From assembly GCA_050186055.1 (NCBI GenBank), contig JBFWYV010000131.1, positions 1-12,652 on the forward strand: 12,652 nucleotides of DNA, in the 5' to 3' direction. The notes beneath the pieces were generated by a model. It saw nothing but the letters and a program-made list of their open reading frames with translations, did no database searches and was not told the origin of the DNA. The position numbers and the translations under genes are program-made. This document shows, in pieces, positions 6,457 to 12,652 of this stretch. Every line of letters begins with the position of its first letter. Within the stretch, counting starts at the first letter, position 1. This stretch comes from CAMDPA01 sp050186055. Its GTDB lineage: Bacteria; Pseudomonadota; Alphaproteobacteria; Rhizobiales; Hyphomicrobiaceae.

Positions 6457-7086
6457 ATGTCGCTGCAAGTCACCGGTAAGAACATCGAGCTTGGAGAGGC
6501 GTTTCAAAATTATGTGGATGATCGGCTGAACGCAGCCATAGAAAAGTACGTCGGGCGGCATCTGTCGGCGCATATCAGAGCGGAGAAGGAGCGGGGGCGC
6601 TTTCTGACGAGTTGCACAGTAACCCTCCACACGGGGCTCGTGCTCGAGGCCTCCGGCGAAGGGGCGGATGCCTATGCCAGCGCCGAGAACGCCTTCGAGC
6701 GGCTCGAGAAGCGTCTGCGCCGCTACAAGCGCCGTCTGACCAGCCATCACCACAATGGCATGGCCTCGGGCCGGCGGGAGGTTCCCGAGACGCTGGTCAA
6801 TGACTATGTGGTGCGCGTTGCCGAGGAGGATGGCGTTGATCACGCCGAAACCGGCGAGGCAACGGGGGTGTCGGATCATCCCGTCGTGGTTGCAGAGACG
6901 GAGCGTTCCGTCCGCGAGGTCACAGTGAGCGACGCGGTCATGCAACTTGACTTGACGGACGAGGCGTTTCTGGTGTTTCGAAATGCGGCAAATGGCACGA
7001 TCAACGTCGTCTATCGACGCACCGACGGCAATATCGGCTGGATCGACCCGACGGAGAGAAAAGGGAACGGTCGAACTGGCACATAA
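6457..7086 (+). CDS. hpf: Ribosome hibernation promoting factor, long form
   Basis: A 209-residue protein that binds the 30S subunit at the tRNA/mRNA sites and, in its long form, dimerises ribosomes into inactive 100S particles during stress or stationary phase. The N-terminal S30AE/YfiA domain covers about residues 1-97 (VTGKNIELGEAFQNYVDDRL, then a basic helix KRLRRYKRRL). A variable acidic linker runs from about 100 to 150. The C-terminal dimerisation domain is at 152-197 (VMQLDLTDEAFLVFRNAANG, then VYRRTDGNIGWIDP), the hallmark of the long type. The ATG at 6457 is preceded by AAGGG six bases upstream, which excludes the in-frame ATG at 6409. The placement after rpoN and before ptsN is conserved in proteobacteria. 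Confidence 0.96.
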   Translation: MSLQVTGKNIELGEAFQNYVDDRLNAAIEKYVGRHLSAHIRAEKERGRFLTSCTVTLHTGLVLEASGEGADAYASAENAFERLEKRLRRYKRRLTSHHHNGMASGRREVPETLVNDYVVRVAEEDGVDHAETGEATGVSDHPVVVAETERSVREVTVSDAVMQLDLTDEAFLVFRNAANGTINVVYRRTDGNIGWIDPTERKGNGRTGT

Positions 7087-7212
7087 TCTGCGTCCCGACG
7101 TGCTCGGCGAGTATCCCGCACCCGGCAGGGGTTGCGGTCTTGGCGAATCTCTGCATCGCGTACGTATCGGCCGGGTGCAGGCGCAATCGATCCCAAAGGG
7201 GGCCTGCGTGCC

Positions 7213-7677
7213 ATGGATCTAGGCGACATCCTGACTCGCGAGCGTGTGATCGCGTGTCTCAGGGCGAAGACCAAAAAACAGGTCCTGCAAGACCTGAGCG
7301 AACAGGCAGCGGAACTGACGGGATTGGTTGGACGTCAGATTTTCGAGTCGCTGCTTCAGCGGGAACGGCTGGGGTCTACCGGGCTTGGCCGGGGGATCGC
7401 GATCCCTCATGTGAAGCTGGCCGGTCTGGACCGGATCCAATGCATCTTCGCTCGGCTGGAGCACCCGGTCGAATTCGAGGCGCCGGACGGCGAGCCTGTC
7501 GATCTGGTGTTCATGCTGATGGCGCCGGAGCATGCCAGCGGCGATCACTTGAAGGCATTGGCGAAAATCTCGCGTCTCCTGCACGAACCGAGCGCGCTGG
7601 AGCGGTTGCGCAGCGCCCGGGATGCCGCCGCGCTATTCACCCTGCTGACTGCCGCGCCGACGTCGCATGCGGCCTGA
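7213..7677 (+). CDS. ptsN: Nitrogen-regulatory PTS EIIA protein PtsN (EIIA-Ntr)
   Basis: A 154-residue EIIA domain of the nitrogen phosphotransferase system (EI-Ntr, NPr, EIIA-Ntr), which does not transport sugar but regulates potassium uptake, nitrogen and stress responses. The phosphorylated histidine is H66 in LGRGIAIPHVKL, preceded by the fructose-type EIIA pattern FESLLQRERLGSTGLGRG. The second half, DLVFMLMAPEHASGDHLKALAKISRLL, is the conserved family segment. Start chosen at the ATG at 7213, which has AAGGGGG ten bases upstream and matches the family N-terminus (MDLGDILTRERV). An in-frame start at 7132 would add 27 unrelated residues. It lies 126 bp after hpf and ends the plus-strand block at a hairpin terminator. 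Confidence 0.96.
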   Translation: MDLGDILTRERVIACLRAKTKKQVLQDLSEQAAELTGLVGRQIFESLLQRERLGSTGLGRGIAIPHVKLAGLDRIQCIFARLEHPVEFEAPDGEPVDLVFMLMAPEHASGDHLKALAKISRLLHEPSALERLRSARDAAALFTLLTAAPTSHAA

Positions 7678-7713
7678 CGTCATCGGGTCGGCGGCACGAC
7701 AAGAGCATGAGCA

Positions 7714-7746
7714 AGGGCCCGCTCCGCAGAGTGGGCGGGCTTTGCT
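7714..7746 (+). terminator. Rho-independent terminator after ptsN
   Basis: GCCCGC (7717-7722) pairs with GCGGGC (7735-7740), extended outward by G-T and A-T pairs, then TTTGCTTT. It sits between converging genes. In reverse it gives a similar hairpin followed by a weak CCCTTG tract, so it could also serve the minus-strand gene ending at 7763. Confidence 0.75.
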
Positions 7747-7762
7747 TTGCATGCGGCAGGGA

Positions 7763-9028
7763 TCAGTGCTGCGCCCAGATTCGCACGACGGAGGCGCCGC
7801 GGCCGGCTGCTTTTGCGTCGATGACGGCCGATCTGTATCGGGCACGCACCTCCTTGATGGACCGGCTGCCGCTCTTGAGTTCGACTGGGCCGTATGTGCT
7901 GTTCGCCGCGATCGTCGTCTTGACGGGAATGACCTCTTCCTGGTTGTCGGTATAGACGATCCGCAGCTCGTCGAAGACCAGAGCACGATCCGTCACGGTG
8001 ATGCGGACGCGCTTGAAGCGGCCTTCGTTCCGGCCCACCGGGATGACGTCGGTTTCCGTGCGCAGAAACCGCTCGGCCGTCTGGGAGCCGAGCAGCACCC
8101 AGCCTTCGTTGTACTTGCGGCCGCGGCCGTCGGGCCCAAGCCAGCCCGGCGAGAACTGGCCGTAGACTTCGATCCGCGCCTGCCCCTTGAGGTTTGCCAC
8201 CTTCGAGCGATAGACCATCTGGATCTCCTTGATGAACTTGTCACCCTGGATATCCAGCCAACGGGTCCGTGAATTGCGCTTCACGTCGGCGTTGACCACC
8301 AGCTTCTGAGTGGTGCCGTCGACGTAGACGACGTCCATATCGCGGATGTGGATGTCGTTGTTGAGCACCCGGAACTGGATGCGGTCGAACTGCCCGAGAT
8401 TGGCGCCGATGCGGATGACGTCGCGGTCGCGAATGAGACCGACGTTCTGCCATCCGAACAGAACGGCGCCGCCGGGCAATACGGTGCCGGCCGGCTTTTC
8501 AACCTTGGCCGCCGATGTCGGCCTGGTCTCCACGTGCCCTGACGCTCCGGCGATGACCGTGGGCTTCGATCCGGGGCATGCGGCGGGCCATGTGATCGCT
8601 GCGGTGACCGGAGGCTTCGATGCCTTGCGGCCGCCGGGGCTTTGCAGGCCTTCGACGCGGATCGTGGCTTTGCCGCCGGCGACGGCATTGAAACAGAAGG
8701 TCATGCCCTCCACGAAATGCTCGGTGCGGCCGAGGTCCATCGGCCGCGTGCGCTCGCCCCGATTGAGGTTGATCGGCCGCCGTTCGTTGTGGGCGGTGCC
8801 GTCACTGTAGCGCACCTGGATGTTGCTGAGGACCATCCTGCCGTCGGTGAGCACGATCCTGAAGCCCTTGTAGGACCCCTTCGCGCCGCCCAGATCGATC
8901 ACGTCAAAGCCCCGGAACAGGCTGATCTCCCGCTGGCCGATGTTGACCCAGCGGTCCTGTGCGGAGGCGGACGACACCATGCCGGCGGCGGCAAGGGCCA
9001 CACCGGCCAAGATCAGGCGCCTGAACAT
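7763..9028 (-). CDS. Secreted protein with three DUF2541-like repeats
   Basis: A 421-residue protein of unknown function, predicted to be exported. A signal peptide occupies residues 1 to about 23 (FRRLILAGVALAAAGMVSSASA, then QD). Three related beta-rich repeats follow: about 27-126 (WVNIGQREISLFRGFDVIDLG), 193-290 (WQNVGLIRDRDVIRIG) and 310-419 (WVLLGSQTAERFLRTETDVIPVG). Each starts with W, two to three residues and G, continues through G-x-[FY]-[KD]-x-[IVF]-x-[FIV] and a strand with DG or DN near its end (VRYSDGT, VVYVDGT, IVYTDNQ). They resemble DUF2541-type domains, a match made from memory. The only cysteines are C112 and C151, which could form a disulfide between repeat 1 and the linker. 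The ATG at 9028 has AGGGAG nine bases upstream; the frame stays open further upstream without homologous features. It converges on ptsN and stands alone. Confidence 0.8.
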   Translation of the reverse strand: MFRRLILAGVALAAAGMVSSASAQDRWVNIGQREISLFRGFDVIDLGGAKGSYKGFRIVLTDGRMVLSNIQVRYSDGTAHNERRPINLNRGERTRPMDLGRTEHFVEGMTFCFNAVAGGKATIRVEGLQSPGGRKASKPPVTAAITWPAACPGSKPTVIAGASGHVETRPTSAAKVEKPAGTVLPGGAVLFGWQNVGLIRDRDVIRIGANLGQFDRIQFRVLNNDIHIRDMDVVYVDGTTQKLVVNADVKRNSRTRWLDIQGDKFIKEIQMVYRSKVANLKGQARIEVYGQFSPGWLGPDGRGRKYNEGWVLLGSQTAERFLRTETDVIPVGRNEGRFKRVRITVTDRALVFDELRIVYTDNQEEVIPVKTTIAANSTYGPVELKSGSRSIKEVRARYRSAVIDAKAAGRGASVVRIWAQH

Positions 9029-9623
9029 TTGTCTACACTCCCTATTGGTGCGGGCCAGCCACCATGCCGAGGCCAGCGGCGCGCTGTTCCCGCCAGTGTT
9101 GAACCCTAAGGCGTCATCCCGGAGCCCGCATTGCCAGCGACGGTCGGTCGATGCCGACCGGCAGCCCGGTGAGGCCTGATTGCGGACCGCGCTGAATATT
9201 TCCCGGTTCGGACGGACGCGGTAAATCCGGATACGGCAGACTCCCTGCGACGAGGCCGCGCCGCGATCCGCAGCGTCCCTCCACCATCGACAGGGAGCCA
9301 GGTCGCATCGAAGAGACGCAACGGACGCGCCGCAACGAAGCGTCCACAGGGCCGCCGTCCATGCCAAACTCCCTACCCATGGCTGCCCGGAATCTGCCCG
9401 CCGTCCCTAACGCAATTCAATGCCGATTGAAAGGCAGCCGATCTCCAGACGAGAAGCCTGCCCGCCCCGCGACATTACCCATGCGGTGATGACAATAGCG
9501 GCGCAGGCAGGCGAAAATAGGGAAAGAGACGCCGCACCAGGTTTGGTTTGAAAGAGGATTAACGTCACTGCGCAAGAACCCGGCAGCCCCTGGCAAGCTG
9601 CTCGCCCCGGTGGCGGCTCGTAC
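9029..9623. other. Gene-free stretch between two minus-strand units
   Basis: About 595 bp without a recognisable gene. Short open frames on both strands show no known motifs or good ribosome binding sites. A perfect 7-bp dyad, CGGTCGG (9141-9147) facing CCGACCG (9154-9160), may form a hairpin. The promoter for the secreted repeat protein and the end of the deacetylase operon should lie here, but I see no clear promoter, and only a weak GCAGC/GCTGC stem downstream of the operon near 9585-9605. Confidence 0.5.
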
Positions 9624-10481
9624 TCAGCCTTTGGGAACCTGGGCCGTCCAGGCATCGATGATCTCCGAGCCGGTCGCGCGCCAGACCCGGTCGTGGCCCA
9701 GGATGTACTCCAGCGCACGGTCGAGCCATTTGATGCGGTGTGGGGCGCCGATCAGGAATGGGTGAAGGGCGATGCACATGACGCGGGGCAGCGTCGCGCC
9801 CTCGCGATAGAGCACATCGAAGGTGTCGCAGATGCGGTCATGGAAGTCGCGCGCCGTGATGCTGGGCGCGTTGAACAGCGGCATGTCGTTGATCTCTATC
9901 GAATAGGGGATCGAGATCATCCCGTTGTTCATCCGGTAAGGAAGATCGTCGTTGGTCCAGTCGGCGACATAGTCGACGCCGTTTTCCTTCAGCAGGTCGA
10001 GCGTGGACCAGGTTTCGGTAAGGCCCGGACCAAGCCAGCCGCGCATGCGGAGGCCGGCGCTTTCGATGGCGCGCCGGGTGCTTGCGATCAACTCGCGCTC
10101 GACGTCCGGCTGCAATCCGGTGAGCCGGGACGAATTGGTCTGGCCATGGCCCATCAGCTCCCAATCCAGATCAACCATGCCCTGCATGATGCGCGGATAG
10201 TGCTCGGCGATTTCGCCGTTGAGGGCAACCGTGCCGCGGATGCGGTGGCGGGAGAGAACCTCCATCAGCCGCCAGATACCGACGCGATTGCCGTAGTCGC
10301 GGCGGGAATAGTTGCGGACATCGGGCGCGTCGGGACCCATTTCGAGGTGGAAATGCTCGACGTTCGGCACCACCCAGAATGCGACGTTGGCGTCGCCCGG
10401 CCACGTCACGGGCAGGCGATCGACAATGGCGGAGTACGGAAAATACGGGAATGGCCCGGCGGGCGGTTTGATGGTGCTCAT
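9624..10481 (-). CDS. Polysaccharide-deacetylase-fold hydrolase, PuuE/chitin-deacetylase-like
   Basis: A 285-residue NodB-fold (carbohydrate esterase 4-like) hydrolase, closest in pattern to the PuuE-like group that acts on small amides such as allantoin rather than on polymers. Family elements: AFWVVPNVEHFHLE at 34-47, in place of the usual TFDD metal motif; LNGEIAEHYP around 87-96; ELMGHGQTNS at 108-117, with H112 but not the second histidine of classical deacetylases; RGWLGPGLTET at 147-157; ADWTNDDLPY at 173-182; and ALHPFLIG at 238-245 with H240. There is no signal peptide, so it is cytoplasmic. Its ATG overlaps the stop of the upstream monooxygenase gene as ATGA (10478-10481), indicating translational coupling and a shared pathway. 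The likely reaction is hydrolysis of a C-N bond in a product of that enzyme, which is inference. Confidence 0.85.
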   Translation of the reverse strand: MSTIKPPAGPFPYFPYSAIVDRLPVTWPGDANVAFWVVPNVEHFHLEMGPDAPDVRNYSRRDYGNRVGIWRLMEVLSRHRIRGTVALNGEIAEHYPRIMQGMVDLDWELMGHGQTNSSRLTGLQPDVERELIASTRRAIESAGLRMRGWLGPGLTETWSTLDLLKENGVDYVADWTNDDLPYRMNNGMISIPYSIEINDMPLFNAPSITARDFHDRICDTFDVLYREGATLPRVMCIALHPFLIGAPHRIKWLDRALEYILGHDRVWRATGSEIIDAWTAQVPKG

Positions 10482-11530
10482 CGTGCAATGCTTCTTTCCG
10501 GCCGGAAGGCAGCCGGCGCGCTGTCGCCCATCATGGGCATGACCTCCTGACCGAAGGCGTCGAGGCCTTCGATCATCGGGTGGAAATGCAGCATCAGGGT
10601 ATCGATGCCGATCGACTCGTAGCGTTGAAGGCGCTTCGCTATCGTTCCGGGCGAGCCGAACAGTCCGGCGCCCAGGGCCTTGGCGGCGATTGAAGCGAGC
10701 CGGTTCTCCTTGCCGTAGTTTTCCAGATCCATCGCGCTGGCATGCGCTTCCTTATCGGAGGGCGCACACATCACGTGGGCGCTGATGCCGAAGCCGAGGG
10801 TACGGCCGTAGTGCGCGGCGCGCTTGCGCATATCCTCCACTTCCCGCTCGATCGCGGCGAAATTCTCCTGGTAGCGATCGATGCCGCCGCTGACAGGCAC
10901 GAACCAGACATCGCACGTGCGGGCGATGATGTCCTTGCCCTGTTCGTGGCGGCTGGCTGCATACAGAGGGGGATGCGGTGCTTGAGCGGGGCGGTTCAGG
11001 AGCTGAATGCCGTCGATGTCGTAGAACTCGCCCTTCAAGGAGAACGTGGGCTGCTCCCACATGCCCTTCAGTACCTGGATGTACTCGTCGACGCGGCGGA
11101 AGCGGGCGTCCTCGTCGTCGATGTATCCGCCGCCCGTGAACAGGTTGAACTCGTCGCGCCACCAGCCGGTGACGATGTTCACGCAGAGGCGCCCGCCACT
11201 GATCCGGTCGAGCGTGGAGGTCAGCTTGGCGGCGACCTGCGGCGGCACGATGCCGGGATGCAGCGCCGGCATGATGTGCATGTTCCGGGTCATGGCCGCG
11301 AGCGCCGTGCCGAGGATCAAGCAGTCGGGGTCGCTGCCGAGCCAGCGCTGGGCGATCAGTGTCAGGTCGAAACCATAGTCCTCGGCGCGTTGAAGCACAT
11401 CGGCGGCGAACCTGAGCGAGAGATCGGGCTCGCCTGACCGTCCATGCGTGACGAGCTGGTCCACGGCGGCGTTGAGCGCAGGTTCCGGCTGTACGGTGTG
11501 CGGCAGCGGGGTCCAGATGCCGTATCTCAT
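10478..11530 (-). CDS. LLM-class flavin-dependent monooxygenase, SsuD/RutA-like
   Basis: A 350-residue bacterial-luciferase-like TIM-barrel enzyme that uses reduced FMN and oxygen supplied by a partner reductase. Recognisable segments: an early strand RYGIWTPLP at 2-10; RAEDYGFDLTLIAQRWLG at 48-65; MPALHPGIVPPQVAAKLTST at 87-106; the signature SGGRLCVNIVTGWWRDEF at 111-128; PLYAASRHEQGKDIIAR near 188-204; and HFHPMIEGLDAFGQEVMPMM at 315-334. This pattern is that of alkanesulfonate monooxygenase SsuD and pyrimidine monooxygenase RutA rather than of luciferase proper. The start at 11530 has GGAGG ten bases upstream. It is coupled to the downstream hydrolase gene by ATGA and lies 43 bp after a short-chain dehydrogenase gene. 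No flavin reductase or transporter is visible in the window, so the substrate stays open. Confidence 0.9.
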   Translation of the reverse strand: MRYGIWTPLPHTVQPEPALNAAVDQLVTHGRSGEPDLSLRFAADVLQRAEDYGFDLTLIAQRWLGSDPDCLILGTALAAMTRNMHIMPALHPGIVPPQVAAKLTSTLDRISGGRLCVNIVTGWWRDEFNLFTGGGYIDDEDARFRRVDEYIQVLKGMWEQPTFSLKGEFYDIDGIQLLNRPAQAPHPPLYAASRHEQGKDIIARTCDVWFVPVSGGIDRYQENFAAIEREVEDMRKRAAHYGRTLGFGISAHVMCAPSDKEAHASAMDLENYGKENRLASIAAKALGAGLFGSPGTIAKRLQRYESIGIDTLMLHFHPMIEGLDAFGQEVMPMMGDSAPAAFRPERSIAR

Positions 11531-11573
11531 CGATGCGTTTCCTCCGCGTGTCTTGTTTGGGCGGACGGCAGGC

Positions 11574-12314
11574 CTACCAGCTCAGGACGCCGCCATTGGG
11601 ATGGATCAACTGGCCGGCGATATAGGCGGATCGCTCGCTCAGGAGGAAGTCGACAACGGCGGCAACTTCCGCGGGCCGGCCAAGCCGTTTCATGGGCACG
11701 CGCTGACGATTGGCTTCGATGGCTGCCTCGGCTTCCGCGGGCGACCTGCCGGCGCGGAGCATCGGCGTGTCGATCGGGCCGGGGCCGATGGCGTTGACGC
11801 GAATGCCGCTGCCGGCGAACTCCACCGTCATCGCCTTGGTCAGCGCATACACGGCCGTCTTGGCGGCAGCGTAGGCGGCGGCGCGGGGAACTCCGATCAC
11901 GGCGAAATCGGACGAGGAATTGACGATGACGCCGCTGCCTCGCTCCAGCATCTGCGGAAGCACGGCCTGCGAGACGAGAAAAGTGCCCTTCACGTGGGTC
12001 TGGATCACGGCGTCCCAGGCGGTCTCGGTGATGTCCTCGATGCGCTGACGGATCGAGATGCCGGCGTTGTTGAACAGTCCGTGTACGGGGCCGGCTTCGG
12101 CGGCGACCTTGTCCATCATTGCGGCGATGGAGGCGCGCGAGGTCACATCGATCTCGGCAGCCCATGCGGTGCCGCCGCCGGCCGAGATCTCGTCTGCGAG
12201 CCTGGCTGCCGCCTCGATGTTCCGGTCGGCGATCACGACGCCCGTGCGTTTTGATAGTCTGCGGGCGGTGGCCGCGCCGATCCCGCTTGCCGCGCCGGTT
12301 ATGAGGACTGTCAT
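11574..12314 (-). CDS. Short-chain dehydrogenase/reductase (SDR)
   Basis: A complete 246-residue classical SDR. Rossmann motif TGAASGIG at 6-13; D30-R31 after the second strand suggests NAD(H) rather than NADP(H); NNAG at 82-85; serines 133-135 with the catalytic tyrosine and lysine in YAAAK (Y148, K152); GPGPIDTPM at 177-185. It ends in GGVLSW, the usual C-terminal position of the family's NGG motif. The Shine-Dalgarno AGGAGGAG overlaps the stop codon of the preceding SDR gene, so the two are probably translated together. Within the operon it would oxidise or reduce an alcohol, aldehyde or carbonyl intermediate; the substrate is not predictable from sequence. Confidence 0.93.
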   Translation of the reverse strand: MTVLITGAASGIGAATARRLSKRTGVVIADRNIEAAARLADEISAGGGTAWAAEIDVTSRASIAAMMDKVAAEAGPVHGLFNNAGISIRQRIEDITETAWDAVIQTHVKGTFLVSQAVLPQMLERGSGVIVNSSSDFAVIGVPRAAAYAAAKTAVYALTKAMTVEFAGSGIRVNAIGPGPIDTPMLRAGRSPAEAEAAIEANRQRVPMKRLGRPAEVAAVVDFLLSERSAYIAGQLIHPNGGVLSW

Positions 12315-12319
12315 CGCCG

Positions 12320-12327
12320 CTCCTCCT
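12320..12327 (-). promoter_or_regulatory. Strong ribosome binding site overlapping the upstream stop codon
   Basis: AGGAGGAG on the minus strand, five bases before the ATG at 12314. Its first base is the last base of the upstream stop codon (12327-12329), a layout typical of translational coupling. Confidence 0.8.
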
Positions 12328-12652
12328 CAGAACAGGCGTGCGCCGCCGGACACCCTGATGTCCTGTGCGGTCACGAAAGATGCGTCGCTGCCGAGCAGGA
12401 AGAGAGCGGTCGCCGCCATATCTTCGGTCGTGGCGAGGCGTTTCATCGGGCTCTCGGCGGCGCGTGCGGCGAAGGTGTCGTCGCCGTAGACGGCGCGCGG
12501 CATCGGCGTATCCACGATGGCCGGTGATATAGTGTTGACGCGGATGCCCTCGGGCGCAAGCTCCATCGCGATCGATCTTGCGAAGCCGAGAATGCCGGCC
12601 TTGCTGGCGATGTAGTCCGCGGCATTGCTGCCGGTGCTGCGTGCGAGCATGG
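12327..12652 (-). CDS. Short-chain dehydrogenase/reductase, C-terminal half (cut by window edge)
   Basis: The last 107 codons of a second classical SDR; the gene continues beyond the right edge. The methionine codon at 12650 is internal, since it falls just after where the catalytic serine should be. Visible motifs: YIASK with the catalytic tyrosine and lysine, then ELAPEGIRVNTISPAIVDTP, and SPMKRLATTEDMAATALFLL. The equivalent piece of the neighbouring SDR also reads PMKRL, and the two look like paralogues with clearly different sequences. The protein ends in VSGGARLF. The Rossmann motif and cofactor-specific residues lie outside the window, so cofactor choice cannot be judged. It is the first gene of the visible minus-strand operon. 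Confidence 0.92.
   Translation of the reverse strand, partial: MLARSTGSNAADYIASKAGILGFARSIAMELAPEGIRVNTISPAIVDTPMPRAVYGDDTFAARAAESPMKRLATTEDMAATALFLLGSDASFVTAQDIRVSGGARLF

Noticed and set aside
9029..9367. In-frame N-terminal extension of the secreted repeat protein up to 9367.
   Set aside because: A typical signal peptide with a Shine-Dalgarno sequence starts at 9028; the upstream part has no recognisable motif and would bury the signal sequence.

Overview
The window looks like the chromosome of an alphaproteobacterium, probably of the order Hyphomicrobiales (Rhizobiales). Three things suggest this: the gene order lptC/lptA - lptB - rpoN - hpf - ptsN, an LptB with a long N-terminal extension like that of Bradyrhizobium relatives, and an alphaproteobacterial type LexA motif (GTTC-N7-GTTC). 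The DNA is GC-rich throughout. I see no IS element, integrase, tRNA or CRISPR array.

Left part (1-1354). The 5' end of a GntR-family regulator gene leaves the left edge on the minus strand, preceded by an AT-rich stretch rich in inverted repeats. Next is ssb, encoding single-stranded DNA-binding protein, also on the minus strand and followed by a strong hairpin. Upstream of ssb lies about 470 bp without a convincing gene. It contains three GTTC blocks spaced exactly 11 bp apart, which read as two overlapping SOS boxes.

Centre (1355-7677, plus strand). This is a cell-envelope and nitrogen/PTS block. A 676-residue protein joins an LptC domain to two LptA/OstA modules in one chain. It is followed 20 bp later by lptB, the ATPase of the lipopolysaccharide transporter, and then rpoN (sigma-54), hpf (long ribosome-hibernation factor) and ptsN (EIIA-Ntr). 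Between rpoN and hpf a 562 bp gap holds two copies of a roughly 127 bp structured GC-rich repeat, 159 bp apart. A hairpin terminator follows ptsN.

Right part (7763-12652, minus strand). A secreted protein with three DUF2541-like repeats converges on ptsN. After a 595 bp gap comes a tight four-gene minus-strand operon. In transcription order it is a short-chain dehydrogenase (cut by the window edge), a second short-chain dehydrogenase, an SsuD/RutA-like flavin-dependent monooxygenase, and a PuuE-like polysaccharide-deacetylase-fold hydrolase. Overlapping stop, start and Shine-Dalgarno signals tie these genes together. They look like a small catabolic pathway combining flavin-dependent oxygenation, hydrolysis and NAD(P)-linked oxidation. 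The substrate cannot be named from sequence.

The most noteworthy items are the LptC-LptA-LptA fusion, the triple LexA half-site array, the structured tandem repeat inside the rpoN-hpf gap, and the uncharacterised monooxygenase/hydrolase/dehydrogenase operon.
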